From Ferrovum sp. JA12 (GTDB taxonomy: Bacteria > Pseudomonadota > Gammaproteobacteria > Burkholderiales > Ferrovaceae): DNA of 64,000 nt. The notes under the pieces were generated by a model. The model worked only from the letters and a program-made list of their open reading frames with translations. It was not told the DNA's origin and made no database searches. A program made the position numbers and the translations under genes. The stretch covers positions 186,001 through 250,000 of the forward strand of contig NZ_LJWX01000002.1 in assembly GCF_001431705.1 (NCBI RefSeq). The letters are read 5' to 3'. This document shows, in pieces, positions 42,616-52,666 of the stretch (positions are counted from its first letter, which is position 1; each line of letters opens with the position of its first letter).

Positions 42616-43623
42616 ATGAGAAGGGAGCGCGGGGCGGCGATTTTAGCGGCACTTTTAGTGGTTGTCCTTGCTACCACTATTGTCGCCGGACTCATGGCTA
42701 GCCAAGAAATACGACTTAAATCATTAGATAATCAAAGATTAAGAGATCAAATGAATTGGTTGTCAGAGGGTGCTCTTGATTGGGTTCGCTTAATCTTAAA
42801 AGAGGATTTATACCAAACCAAAGCCGTGGATCATCTGGGGGAAGTATGGGCGATTCCCATTAGTGAAACTTCCTTGGCCGACTTTTTGAAAACCAGAGCG
42901 TTGTCGGGGACCATGTTTTCCTATGATGAAGAAACTTTCTTTGCTGGCCATATTGTTGATGCGAATGCTCGCTTTAACCTCACATCCTTGATTGATACTG
43001 TTAATGATCCAAGACAAGGAGGTTTTCTTATTGCCACGAAAATCAATCTCGAAGCCGTCAATATGTTTGCGAGAATTCTATTACATGTTGGTTTAGATCC
43101 CCAACTATCTATGCCTGTTGCTCAATGGCTATTAAACAGCCATCGACCTCTTGGCGAGGAGCAAGATATGCCGCTCCCTATCCTCTCGGTGCCTGACCTG
43201 AGAGTCATTATTCCCAGTATCTCCGATAGTCAACTGGCCGCTCTCGAACAACTGGTTGTATTACTTCCTCGGCCTACTCCAATAAATATTAATACAGCCT
43301 CTGCTAGGGTATTATCGTTAACTTTAGGAATACCTATTGAGCTCGCGCAACAATTGATTAATGATCGACAGCAAAAGTACTTTGTAGACTATGCTAGTAT
43401 CGCATCACGTATCAAAGCCAGTATTCCTGCCTGGACACCTGTAACACAAAGAAATGTTGATGTAAAAACGGATTATTTTTTCGTATTAGAGCAACTCAGA
43501 AAAAGAGAGTTGATAATACGACGATTTGCACTGATTTCTAGAATTCAGTCAATTAATAATGCAACTCAAGTTTTGCATGTGGGAAATGGCTACCCTTTGG
43601 GCTTGACATTTGATGGAGTATAA
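42616..43623 (+). CDS. gspK: Minor pseudopilin GspK
   Basis: A 335-residue protein, long for a pseudopilin as expected for GspK. The leader MRRERG is followed by AAILAALLVVVLATTIVAGL, without the Glu at position 5, which is also typical of GspK. The large alpha domain has NARFNLTSLID, INTASARVLSLTLGI and LINDRQQKYF, the helix-hairpin-helix-like region of the family. GspK caps the pseudopilus. Confidence 0.93.
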   Translation: MRRERGAAILAALLVVVLATTIVAGLMASQEIRLKSLDNQRLRDQMNWLSEGALDWVRLILKEDLYQTKAVDHLGEVWAIPISETSLADFLKTRALSGTMFSYDEETFFAGHIVDANARFNLTSLIDTVNDPRQGGFLIATKINLEAVNMFARILLHVGLDPQLSMPVAQWLLNSHRPLGEEQDMPLPILSVPDLRVIIPSISDSQLAALEQLVVLLPRPTPININTASARVLSLTLGIPIELAQQLINDRQQKYFVDYASIASRIKASIPAWTPVTQRNVDVKTDYFFVLEQLRKRELIIRRFALISRIQSINNATQVLHVGNGYPLGLTFDGV

Positions 43624-43629
43624 GAACAA

Positions 43630-44754
43630 TTGAGTCAATTATGGATAAAATTACCGGAGCGAGCTCGGCATCAAGAGGAGGATGCTTTTATCCATGCTCT
43701 CGAGTTTGTTCTAACTCAAGATAGCGTTCCCTATAACAGGCTGCAAAGTGGGGAAGCCTATATTGATGAGCTACCTGTTGCCGATGAAGTGATCTTGATC
43801 ATGTCCGCACGCGATGTCTTGATATTAGAAAAAACCACAGATATCTTAAGTGTATTAACAGGGCAACGTCTCAACCAAGCCTTGCCAAGCTTATTAGAAG
43901 ATGAAGTTCTTTACTTTGATAGGAACCATGTGGCGATCTGGCGTGACCCTGAGAATTCTGCCCATATGGCCTTTGCTATTACTGATAAAGGTTGGCTGAG
44001 ACAAGTATTAGGGAAATTTAATGAGATATTTAAACACGTACCAGTGAGAGTGATCCCTGCCAGCTACTTCCAAGAAGTAGGCAGTATAGTCTCTCTCTCA
44101 AATGATGATGACCATGCAGGGAATTGGGCCTGTTTCCGCAAAGGGGAACATGAGACCCATCTTATCCCCTTGCAACATAACGACTTTTTAAGTAGTCATC
44201 ATTTGTCACTGGAGCAGTTAATTCATACGCCACTACTCAATCGGATTAGTCATTTCACTGACCCATACATCAATTTATGTCAGTTTGAATTTGCCGATAA
44301 ACATTTAGGATGGCGTGCGCTATGGGGGAAGTGGAAGGGAGTATTAATAGTATTGTTTGTCTCACTGATAATTGAAACCTTAGGAATCAATATTTATTGG
44401 TTAACTCTTGCATATCAACAGCGTCAGTTGTTACAAGAAGAACGGCAAGTGGCTCAGTTGATTATTCCCCAATTACCTAAGGATATTAATCCTGAATTAG
44501 TCCTTCGGCATGAGTGGCAAGTGGCCAATCAGACGGCTCCAACTAGTGATAAAGACTTTATGGTATTGTGTGCAAAATTAGCGCAAATCATGATTCATCA
44601 ACCCACTGATGCCGTGACAAAAATCAAGTATCATCAAGGAGAGTTAGATGTAACACTGAAGCCTGGTGTTAATATTGATATGGTTAAACAAGATGCGCTA
44701 ACTAAACGCGTGACTATCAATAGTTTAGGGGGTGGTGTATGGCAGATAAAATAA
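43630..44754 (+). CDS. gspL: GspL type II secretion platform protein
   Basis: A 374-residue protein that must start with TTG (SQLWIKLPERARH follows), as no in-frame ATG or GTG is better placed; GGAG lies about 11 bp upstream. A cytoplasmic actin-like domain (to ~residue 235) is followed by one membrane span (GVLIVLFVSLIIETLGINIY) and a periplasmic ferredoxin-like domain. GspL recruits the ATPase GspE to the membrane. It overlaps gspM by 16 nt. Confidence 0.88.
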   Translation: MSQLWIKLPERARHQEEDAFIHALEFVLTQDSVPYNRLQSGEAYIDELPVADEVILIMSARDVLILEKTTDILSVLTGQRLNQALPSLLEDEVLYFDRNHVAIWRDPENSAHMAFAITDKGWLRQVLGKFNEIFKHVPVRVIPASYFQEVGSIVSLSNDDDHAGNWACFRKGEHETHLIPLQHNDFLSSHHLSLEQLIHTPLLNRISHFTDPYINLCQFEFADKHLGWRALWGKWKGVLIVLFVSLIIETLGINIYWLTLAYQQRQLLQEERQVAQLIIPQLPKDINPELVLRHEWQVANQTAPTSDKDFMVLCAKLAQIMIHQPTDAVTKIKYHQGELDVTLKPGVNIDMVKQDALTKRVTINSLGGGVWQIK

Positions 44755-45254
44755 TAAGACGTGTGACTCAAGAAAGTGCCCGTATCTGGTTTGGACTTAA
44801 TGTTAGGGAAAGAAAGCTGGTATTTTTACTTTTTTGTCTCCTGTCTTGCCTGATTTACTATTTTATTCTCATTGCCCCCGCTCAAATGGGTGTAAGACAT
44901 TTGAATAATAATCTTATGGTACAGCGACAGACTCTATCTACCATGCATTCAATGGCCCAGGATATGTTAACCCTTCATCAACATCAGCAGGCCATACTCA
45001 GAGATCCTAAAAAAATTGAAGAACTTATTTTAGGAATTGCTCAAAAACATGGCTTACAAGGATTACAAGTGACAAATGTGGGTGATGTAAAACATCATCG
45101 TTGGCAATTATCAGGAAAAAATATTACCTTTAGCGATTGGATCGCTTTACTCGAGGAGCTCCATCAAAAAACACTGCTAGAGGTGGATGTCCTGACTGCC
45201 ATTCGATCATTAGAGCCAGGGCAGGTTAATTTAATTGCGGAGCTCCAGGAATAA
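44739..45254 (+). CDS. gspM: GspM type II secretion platform protein
   Basis: A 171-residue protein with a short N-terminal part (IWFGLNVRERKLVF), one membrane span (LLFCLLSCLIYYFILIAPA) and a periplasmic domain. The size, the NxRE(R/K) segment before the span and the position after gspL identify GspM, which partners GspL in the inner-membrane platform. Confidence 0.88.
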   Translation: MADKIIRRVTQESARIWFGLNVRERKLVFLLFCLLSCLIYYFILIAPAQMGVRHLNNNLMVQRQTLSTMHSMAQDMLTLHQHQQAILRDPKKIEELILGIAQKHGLQGLQVTNVGDVKHHRWQLSGKNITFSDWIALLEELHQKTLLEVDVLTAIRSLEPGQVNLIAELQE

Positions 45255-45256
45255 CT

Positions 45257-46015
45257 GTGACCTCGAAAGTGACAGGGTTATCTTTATTCCTATGTGTATT
45301 GGTGACGTTGTTGACTTTCTTGATCAGTTCTCCAGCCACTTACTGGCAGCCAATAGTTAAACAGCTTACCCACGATTCAATCCGTCTGGTAAACGTCACG
45401 GGGTCATTGATGAGCGGCAGTGGACAAATTGCCTATACAGTGGGTCCTAATCGTTGGCAAGTGTTGGCAGAGCGAACAAATTGGCACATCACTCCAACCC
45501 TTTACGGCTTAAGATTGAGTGTAGAGGATAACAGTCATCGCTTATTTGTGCGACCTCTAACTGTTTTGTTTACGCCACAGAATATCTCTATCGGTGAAGG
45601 GGAGAGTGAGTTTCCCATCACCTTGTTACAGGTTTTTGGCGGCCTAACGAGAACACTTAAATTAAGTGGGCAAATGAGAGCCATCTGGCACCCCGTGACT
45701 CTTAGTCTGTTGACCTATCAGATTAAAGCCCCCTTTGATTTTGAGGTGACTATGAATAATTTACATTCTGTGGTTTCTCCACTGCCTCAATTAGGATCGT
45801 ATAAAATTAGTGGAGTACTATCTCAATTAAATGGGCATTTTGAGGTAACCACGTTAACAGGCCCCTTACATATTGAGGGACAGGGAGTCGCGGTAGGACG
45901 AGTCATTCAGTTTAACGGACAAGCCCAGGCTGATGTGGGAATGGAAGATCAGTTAATGGGTTTATTATTATTGATGGGTAATATGAACGGAAGAGTCGCC
46001 CATCTACATTATTAA
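45257..46015 (+). CDS. gspN: GspN type II secretion protein
   Basis: A 252-residue protein starting at GTG. It has an N-terminal span (LSLFLCVLVTLLTFLISSPA), then PATYWQPIVKQ and a long beta-rich periplasmic part with VNVTGSLMSGSGQIAY and ISGVLSQLNGHFEVTTLTGP, the GspN pattern. GspN occurs in only some type II systems and its role is unclear. Its presence between gspM and gspD is frequent in betaproteobacteria and Xanthomonads. Confidence 0.85.
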   Translation: MTSKVTGLSLFLCVLVTLLTFLISSPATYWQPIVKQLTHDSIRLVNVTGSLMSGSGQIAYTVGPNRWQVLAERTNWHITPTLYGLRLSVEDNSHRLFVRPLTVLFTPQNISIGEGESEFPITLLQVFGGLTRTLKLSGQMRAIWHPVTLSLLTYQIKAPFDFEVTMNNLHSVVSPLPQLGSYKISGVLSQLNGHFEVTTLTGPLHIEGQGVAVGRVIQFNGQAQADVGMEDQLMGLLLLMGNMNGRVAHLHY

Positions 46016-46026
46016 AGAGCGAAGAA

Positions 46027-48315
46027 ATGCGTTGGTTAAAAATTATATTCTTATTATTTTCGTTGACTGTATGTCAACTACTTTTTGCCGGACAAGCCAA
46101 GACAGATCATAGTGCCGCACAAGCATTGGCTGAGGCGGGTCCTGTTGCGGAGGGAGACTTGATCCGACTAAGCTTCACCGATGCCGATACGCAAGGCGTT
46201 ATTAGGGCGGTGGGAGAGGCTGTGGGGACCAGTATTTTAGTGGATCCTAGAGTAAAGGGGACGATCACCTTAACCAGTGATCGTCCTTTGACCAAGAAGG
46301 AAACTCTCTCGGCATTGGCTGCAACACTGCGTTTACAGGGTTACGCCTTGGTGGAAGCCAGCAATGGATACAAAGTAGTTCCCGAGGCGGATGCTAAGTT
46401 ACAAGGATCTCAGGTGAGTGTGGACGCCAGTGGCGTGGGCGGTAAAGCACAAATTGCGCCTCAGGGAGATCAGCTACTGACTCAAGTGTTTCGCTTGAAA
46501 TATGAGTCTGCTAATAATTTAATCCCGGTGTTACGTCCCTTAATTGCCACCAATAACAGTATTACAGCTTATCCTGCTAACAATACTTTAGTCATCACAG
46601 ATTATGCTGAGAATTTACGCCGTATTCAACGCATTATTCAGGCCATTGATACCCCGTTGTCTAATGAAGTACAAATTATTCCCATTAAAAATGGTTTGGC
46701 TATTGATATTGCGGAGTTGATTAATAAACTTGGGCAAATTAAAGGGACGACTAATGAACCTAATTTATTGACCACGGCCATCGCTGATACGCGCACTAAT
46801 AGTATTGTCTTACGTGCCCCTACGGTGACGCGGGCTAATGAAATTAAAGGATTAATCGAAAAACTAGATACCCAAAGTGCACGACCTGGAAACATATGGG
46901 TTGTTCCTTTGAAAAACGCTGAAGCCATTAAGTTGGCGCAAACTTTACGCGGTATTATTTCTATGGATACCAGTATTCTAAGAGCACCTTCCACTCCATC
47001 TTTTGCACCAGGTGGTGGCATGGGGGGAATTGCCACAGGAGTGGGCTCTGGTGCAACGGGTGGTACAACAAGCCCGTCCTCCTATACCGGCAACGCCACT
47101 GCCAATCCATTGGTTGGTGCGTCAGCCACTGAGGCGAACATAGGACCCGGTGGTGGTGGAGGTGGCTCTGGAGGAGCGGCATCAGGCCATGCTGGAACGC
47201 TTCCTGCGGGGATGATACAAGCTGACTCCACGACCAATTCTATTATTATTACAGCTAATGAACAGGTTTATCGTAATTTAAGAAACGTCATAGATAAGCT
47301 AGATTCACGGCGCGCTCAGATTTATGTGGAATCGATGATTGTTGAAGTGGCCGATAATAAAGCGCAAGAATTTGGGGTTCAGCTTCAAGGTTTATTGGGA
47401 GGCGGTACAACACAAACTTTTGTGGGTACCAGTTTTAATGCCTCCGTTCCGGGCGGTAACATTACCGCTTTGGGAACCAGTGTCGGAGCGTTAACCAGTG
47501 CTGGAGCGACGGCAACGAGTACGACTGTGCTTCCGGCTCCGGGAAGTACAGTAGGGGTGATTCATTCTTACAATGGCATACCTACTCTGGCTGGTTTAGC
47601 TCGTGCAGTGAGCACTATTACTGGAGTTAATGTTTTATCAACCCCAAATCTATTAACACTAGATAATGAAATTGCTCAAATTATTATTGCCACCAACGTT
47701 CCTTTTGTGACAGGTCAGTATGCTCAAACCACGGGCTTATCTACCGTAGCCCCTTTTACCACGGTGGATCGGCAGGATATTGGATTGATTTTGAAAATTA
47801 AACCTCAGATTTCAGAGGGAGGGTTAGTGAGGTTGCAAATCTATGAGGAGTCATCCACCATTGACCCTGCCACCACCAACAATACTTACGGCCCCACCTA
47901 TAATAAACGATCCTTGGAGTCGAATGTGCTAGTTGAGGATGGTCAGCTGGTGGCCTTGGGGGGGTTGCTTTCCGACAGTTATCAAGACACGGAAGAAAAA
48001 ACTCCTTTTTTGGGTGATGTGCCGATTTTGGGAGCTTTGTTTCGGTATGAAGCAAAAACCCGTGTCAAAGAAAATTTAATGCTCTTTTTAAGACCCTATA
48101 TTATTCGTGATACCGAACAAAGTGATAGCCTTACTAACGACCGTTATTCATTAATTAAAAATGTACGTGAAACATTTAAACCGCATATACGTATTTTATC
48201 AAATGAAACGCTCACTGCTTTACCCAATAGTAATCAGGGCGGTAGTACTTTTATTAATCCCGAGAAGGCTAATGAAGCGCCAACAGCCATACCATTACCT
48301 AATACTCAAAGATAA
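46027..48315 (+). CDS. gspD: GspD secretin
   Basis: A 762-residue outer-membrane secretin with a signal peptide (MRWLKIIFLLFSLTVCQLLF then AG). N0 (LIRLSFTDADTQGVIRAVGE) is followed by N1-N3 repeats (VFRLKYESANNLIPVLRPLI and IWVVPLKNAEAIKLAQTLRG). A long Gly/Ser/Thr-rich insert lies in N3 (about residues 315-390). The C-terminal secretin domain has VLSTPNLLTLDNEIAQIIIA, VPFVTG and GLILKIKPQI. It forms the exit channel of the type II system. Confidence 0.96.
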   Translation: MRWLKIIFLLFSLTVCQLLFAGQAKTDHSAAQALAEAGPVAEGDLIRLSFTDADTQGVIRAVGEAVGTSILVDPRVKGTITLTSDRPLTKKETLSALAATLRLQGYALVEASNGYKVVPEADAKLQGSQVSVDASGVGGKAQIAPQGDQLLTQVFRLKYESANNLIPVLRPLIATNNSITAYPANNTLVITDYAENLRRIQRIIQAIDTPLSNEVQIIPIKNGLAIDIAELINKLGQIKGTTNEPNLLTTAIADTRTNSIVLRAPTVTRANEIKGLIEKLDTQSARPGNIWVVPLKNAEAIKLAQTLRGIISMDTSILRAPSTPSFAPGGGMGGIATGVGSGATGGTTSPSSYTGNATANPLVGASATEANIGPGGGGGGSGGAASGHAGTLPAGMIQADSTTNSIIITANEQVYRNLRNVIDKLDSRRAQIYVESMIVEVADNKAQEFGVQLQGLLGGGTTQTFVGTSFNASVPGGNITALGTSVGALTSAGATATSTTVLPAPGSTVGVIHSYNGIPTLAGLARAVSTITGVNVLSTPNLLTLDNEIAQIIIATNVPFVTGQYAQTTGLSTVAPFTTVDRQDIGLILKIKPQISEGGLVRLQIYEESSTIDPATTNNTYGPTYNKRSLESNVLVEDGQLVALGGLLSDSYQDTEEKTPFLGDVPILGALFRYEAKTRVKENLMLFLRPYIIRDTEQSDSLTNDRYSLIKNVRETFKPHIRILSNETLTALPNSNQGGSTFINPEKANEAPTAIPLPNTQR

Positions 48316-48330
48316 TGGGGAGAATAACTG

Positions 48331-49767
48331 ATGAGTGATGAGTTCTCAGCGATGGCTGCCAGGCTATTACCCTATAATTTTGCTAAACAGCATCAAGTAT
48401 TAGTGGTAAGTCAAGCCCAAGGGAGTCTTGAGTTATGGGTCAATGAAAAAACCTCCTTGGATGCCATCACTGAAATCCAGCGCTATTTTAATGAGATTAA
48501 TATCACTTATCAGACCGAAGAGGTATGGCAAAAGGCTATTACAGAAGCTTATAGCACTTATGCCGGTAGTGAGGCTGCTCAAGTGGTGGGGGAAGCGGAA
48601 GAGGAGGTGGATTTGTCGCGACTCATGCAAGATATTCCGGCGGTGGAGGATATTCTTGAGTCCCGTGACGATGCGCCGATTATCCGTATGATCAATGCTT
48701 TATTGTCTCAGGCTTCAAGACAGGGCGCCTCTGATATTCATATTGAACCCGGTGAGGTCTCTTCAGTGGTTCGTTTTCGTATTGATGGCACACTGCGCGA
48801 TGTGGTTCGTCCTAAGAAGGCGTTACATGGAGCACTGGTATCACGTATCAAAATTATGGCACAGCTTGATATTGCTGAAAAACGCTTGCCTCAAGATGGT
48901 CGTATTGCCCTGAGAGTCGCGGGGAAATCTGTGGATATTCGCGTATCAACCATTCCAACTGGTTTTGGTGAACGAGTGGTACTCAGGCTATTGGACAAAG
49001 AAGGGGGCAAACTTAATTTAGTGCATCTTGGTATGGCTCCAGATACCTTACAACAATTTGACCGGTTAATTCAACGCCCCCATGGCATTGTTTTGGTAAC
49101 TGGCCCCACAGGAAGTGGGAAAACAACCACTTTATATGCTGCCTTAAGTCGCCTTGATCACCACAGTACCAACATCATGACCGTGGAAGATCCGATTGAA
49201 TATAACATTGATGGTATTGGGCAAACACAAGTTAATGCTAAAATTGATATGTCCTTTGCCAAGGCTCTACGGGCTATCTTGCGGCAAGATCCTGATGTCA
49301 TCATGATTGGTGAAATTCGTGATGCTGAAACAGCACAAATTGCAGTGCAGGCAAGCTTAACAGGGCATTTAGTGTTAGCCACACTACACACCAACGATGC
49401 AGTGAGCGCCATTACTCGCTTAATTGATATGGGGGTTGAACCCTTTCTCCTATCTAGTTCTTTAATCGGGGTGTTAGGCCAACGTTTAGTCAGAAAAGCT
49501 TGCACGGTATGTCATGGTGATATAGATCGCTCAAATCAATGTGATCACTGTGGCCGTACAGGTTATCAAGGTAGAACAGGAATTTATGAATTACTGTTAC
49601 TAGATGATGAGATGCGTCGTTTAGTGCATCAGCAAGTGAGTGAAGATGAGGTGAAACAATACGCCCTCAAACAGGGGCTCAGAACCTTGAAAGCTGATGG
49701 ACAACGTTTAATTACTTCTGGTATGACCACTGAGGAAGAACTGTTGCGCGTGACGGGTAGTGATTAA
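48331..49767 (+). CDS. gspE: GspE type II secretion ATPase
   Basis: A 478-residue ATPase preceded by GGGGAG. The N-terminal part is short. [20 protein letters not shown] and [14 protein letters not shown] precede Walker [16 protein letters not shown] (about 258-272), the Asp box TVEDPIEY, Walker [13 protein letters not shown] and the His box ATLHTNDA. A four-cysteine zinc motif (CTVC at ~391, CDHC at ~405) is present as in true GspE. It drives pseudopilus assembly. Confidence 0.96.
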   Translation: MSDEFSAMAARLLPYNFAKQHQVLVVSQAQGSLELWVNEKTSLDAITEIQRYFNEINITYQTEEVWQKAITEAYSTYAGSEAAQVVGEAEEEVDLSRLMQDIPAVEDILESRDDAPIIRMINALLSQASRQGASDIHIEPGEVSSVVRFRIDGTLRDVVRPKKALHGALVSRIKIMAQLDIAEKRLPQDGRIALRVAGKSVDIRVSTIPTGFGERVVLRLLDKEGGKLNLVHLGMAPDTLQQFDRLIQRPHGIVLVTGPTGSGKTTTLYAALSRLDHHSTNIMTVEDPIEYNIDGIGQTQVNAKIDMSFAKALRAILRQDPDVIMIGEIRDAETAQIAVQASLTGHLVLATLHTNDAVSAITRLIDMGVEPFLLSSSLIGVLGQRLVRKACTVCHGDIDRSNQCDHCGRTGYQGRTGIYELLLLDDEMRRLVHQQVSEDEVKQYALKQGLRTLKADGQRLITSGMTTEEELLRVTGSD

Positions 49768-49769
49768 TC

Positions 49770-50984
49770 ATGGCGCTGTTTAATTTTGCGGGGGTCGATC
49801 AGAGCGGGGGGGAGCATAACGGAACTCTCGAAGCCGATACTCTGCGTCATGCCAGGTCTTTATTAAAGTCTCGTGGTATTGTTGCCATTCAAGTAAATGA
49901 AGTTAAGTCTCAGCACAAACAAACCCGCTACCTTGGATTGTTTAAAAAAAAGCTCTCCGCCAGCGACCGTGTCTTATTTCTCCGTCAACTAGCGAGTCTG
50001 CTTAACGCAGGCATCGCATTAGATGAAGCCTTGGGGACTTTAGCTCGGGAGACAGAAAAACCTTACGTGGGTCAGATTATTCTTGCTATGCGCTCGTCGA
50101 TTGTGGCAGGTTCCACCTTAGGTAATGCTTTTAGGGATCAATCAGCTCATTTTCCAGAAACCTTGGTGGCCTTAGTGAGCGCCGGTGAGCAAACCGGTCA
50201 GTTAGGTTACGTGATGGAAAAAGTAGCGGATTATGCGGAATCTCGCGATCAACTTAACCAAAAAGTACTAATGGCCTTAGCCTATCCTGCTATTGTGTCT
50301 TTTGTGGCCGTGGGTATTGTGGCTTTTTTAATGACTCATGTGGTGCCACAGGTGGTTTCTGTATTTATCCATAACCATCAGAGTTTACCCCTTCTCACGC
50401 GCATCATGATTTATGTGTCCGATGGCTTGGTTAACTGGGGTTGGCTTATTCTTTTGGGTATAGTGTTATTGGTTGTGGTGATGAGACAACTGTTACGTCA
50501 ACCGGCCCTTCGCCTGATATGGGATCAATATTTATTAGATATTCCACTAGTAGGTCGTTTGGTAAGAGGCTACAATACTGAGCGTTTTGCCAGCACACTG
50601 GCTATTTTGGTGAATAGTGGCGTCCCTATTCTGGCCGCATTAATCGGTGCTGCTGACACGCTAAACAACACCGCTTTAAAAAACACCATCACAGATGCCG
50701 CCTCCAGAGTTCGTGAGGGTAGCGGTTTATCTCGCGCACTCGCTGTTTATAAACAATTCCCACCTATCTTATTACAACTCATTCAATCGGGTGAGAGTAC
50801 GGGTCGTTTATCAGAAATGCTTTCTAGGGCGGCGCAAACGGAGTCAAGGGATCTGGAGAGGCGCTTATTATTAATGACAACTCTACTTGAGCCCTTGCTT
50901 ATTTTGTTCATGGGACTCGTGGTGGCTACTATTGTATTAGCGGTCATGATGCCCATAATGGAAATCAACCAAATGATTCATTAA
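49770..50984 (+). CDS. gspF: GspF inner-membrane platform protein
   Basis: A 404-residue protein with two GspF domains and three membrane spans. Typical motifs are RVLFLRQLASLLNAGIALDE, FPETLVALVSAGEQTGQLGY, ERFASTLAILVNSGVPILAA and FPPILLQLIQSGESTGRLSE. It is the central membrane component that connects GspE with the pseudopilus and is the last gene of the cluster. No gspO prepilin peptidase gene is nearby, so that enzyme must be encoded elsewhere. Confidence 0.95.
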   Translation: MALFNFAGVDQSGGEHNGTLEADTLRHARSLLKSRGIVAIQVNEVKSQHKQTRYLGLFKKKLSASDRVLFLRQLASLLNAGIALDEALGTLARETEKPYVGQIILAMRSSIVAGSTLGNAFRDQSAHFPETLVALVSAGEQTGQLGYVMEKVADYAESRDQLNQKVLMALAYPAIVSFVAVGIVAFLMTHVVPQVVSVFIHNHQSLPLLTRIMIYVSDGLVNWGWLILLGIVLLVVVMRQLLRQPALRLIWDQYLLDIPLVGRLVRGYNTERFASTLAILVNSGVPILAALIGAADTLNNTALKNTITDAASRVREGSGLSRALAVYKQFPPILLQLIQSGESTGRLSEMLSRAAQTESRDLERRLLLMTTLLEPLLILFMGLVVATIVLAVMMPIMEINQMIH

Positions 50985-51097
50985 GTTAAGGATGTTGTTT
51001 AATCCTCCGCCATCGTGCAAAATAGGGGTTTATTTGAATTTAGTATCAGTTTGTTGAAAGCAATGAACTAAATTAACTCACTACAAAATGGTTTTTT

Positions 51098-52666
51098 ATG
51101 ATTAAGCTTGTGTTTTCCCGGTTTTTTACTCTCTTAGCGATAACCTCTATCCTGTCAGCCTGTGGTGGCGGAGGGGGAAGTCCTGCTTCACCACCTTCAA
51201 TCACTGGTACAGCAGGTGATGGACAAGTACAAATTAGCTGGACGCCGTTAAATGGAATTTATTATTGGATTTTTTTCACTCAATCCAATCAACCTTTTGA
51301 CATTAATAACGCGCCCAATGTCCCTCAACAAGGTTTTATTGGCGCATCACCTACCTATGTAGTGGGCAACTTAACCAACAGTTTAACCACGAGTATGGTA
51401 GCTAATGCTCACTCAGGGAATGTCAATGGACCTGGGGGGCCTCAGTCCAATGATGTAATTGTAACCCCTCGATTGGCTGCCACCAGTTGGACGAGTCAAT
51501 GCAGTGGTTCAAGCTGCCCACAGAGCATCATGAATGCAGTAGCCTTTGGTGACTCAGGATCAACAGTGCTGGATGGCTCGACTATTCATCCATATGTTGC
51601 TGCAGGCAATAATGGATCAATTTATACCAGTCCTGATGGCTTAACTTGGACTGCGCAACCTGCTGCGGCATTATCTCTTTGCAATATCAGTACCGATACC
51701 TTGTATGGGGTGGCCTTTAATAACTTTACCTTTTATGTGGTGGGCAGTAATGGGGCGCTGTGTTTTAATACGCAAAGCTTTGGCAATTATCCACAATATG
51801 GCTTAACAGACGTCGTGGATCTCAATGATAATTGGGCCCCTGCCAATGCAGTATGGAGTCCTGCCGTGACACAACCCGACCATACGACGACCCTGTATGC
51901 TGTTGGTGGAACCGAGCAGGTTTTCAATAACAACGGTACTAGTATTTTTGTGGCAGTGGGTAGTTCGGGTGCGGTTTGGGATACCACTGATTCGCAAAAT
52001 TGGCTAAGTGTTGCCTCCTCGGTCAGTCAAGATTTATTTGCCGTTAACTACACGGCGAACTGTGGACTACTGACCTATAACTATCAGTGGATAGCGGTGG
52101 GTGCGGGGGGGACCATTATTCATACCACAGATTCATCGGGAGCCACCTCTTGGTCGGCGGCCACCAGTCCCGTGACTAGTAACCTGCGGGGTGTCGCCTG
52201 TAGTCCAAATACTACGCTGTATACTTACCCCAGCAATCTGTATGTTTACCCCCCCAACAATACGACTCCTATAGCTGTTGTGGTAGGAGACAATGGGACG
52301 GTATTAACAAGTCCCGATGGGGTTACGTGGACTTCGCAAAACAGTAACAGTAGTTCTAATGTATCCACGGTCATTGGCACAGACAATTTAAAGTCAGTCT
52401 ATGCTTTGAATAGGAACTTAGAGGTGCGCTTTAACAATACCCAATTTGTGGCAACCAGTGCCACAGGGAATATTTATACCAGTACCGATGGAGTTACTTG
52501 GGCTAAGTATTCTGTGAATGCCGGTTCCAGCCTCAATGCGATTACGTCAACCTCAGGCAGTAACGTTCCTAATGGTAATTTTGGTACGGTGCCTTTCTCC
52601 TATGTGGCAGTAGGATCGCTAACTGCTAATGGAACCACCTCTGGGTTCAGTGCCATTTCTCAGTAA
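51098..52666 (+). CDS. Beta-propeller (BNR/Ycf48-like) lipoprotein
   Basis: A 522-residue protein with a lipobox (TSILSAC, Cys near residue 22) and a Gly/Ser/Pro linker. A fibronectin-III-like segment (GDGQVQISWTPLNGIYYWIF) is followed by repeated propeller blades: GNNGSIYTSPDGLTWTAQ, VGAGGTIIHTTDSSGATSW, VGDNGTVLTSPDGVTWTSQ and ATGNIYTSTDGVTWAKY. These resemble BNR/photosystem stability-factor repeats. The function is unknown. It directly follows gspF with a 113-bp gap and could be exported or surface-exposed by the type II system. Its end overlaps the convergent gene by 7 nt. Confidence 0.75.
   Translation: MIKLVFSRFFTLLAITSILSACGGGGGSPASPPSITGTAGDGQVQISWTPLNGIYYWIFFTQSNQPFDINNAPNVPQQGFIGASPTYVVGNLTNSLTTSMVANAHSGNVNGPGGPQSNDVIVTPRLAATSWTSQCSGSSCPQSIMNAVAFGDSGSTVLDGSTIHPYVAAGNNGSIYTSPDGLTWTAQPAAALSLCNISTDTLYGVAFNNFTFYVVGSNGALCFNTQSFGNYPQYGLTDVVDLNDNWAPANAVWSPAVTQPDHTTTLYAVGGTEQVFNNNGTSIFVAVGSSGAVWDTTDSQNWLSVASSVSQDLFAVNYTANCGLLTYNYQWIAVGAGGTIIHTTDSSGATSWSAATSPVTSNLRGVACSPNTTLYTYPSNLYVYPPNNTTPIAVVVGDNGTVLTSPDGVTWTSQNSNSSSNVSTVIGTDNLKSVYALNRNLEVRFNNTQFVATSATGNIYTSTDGVTWAKYSVNAGSSLNAITSTSGSNVPNGNFGTVPFSYVAVGSLTANGTTSGFSAISQ

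Noticed and set aside
46638..47182. Minus-strand frames within gspD
   Set aside because: They are antisense to the conserved N2-N3 region and the Gly/Ser-rich insert of the secretin, whose composition makes open antisense frames likely.
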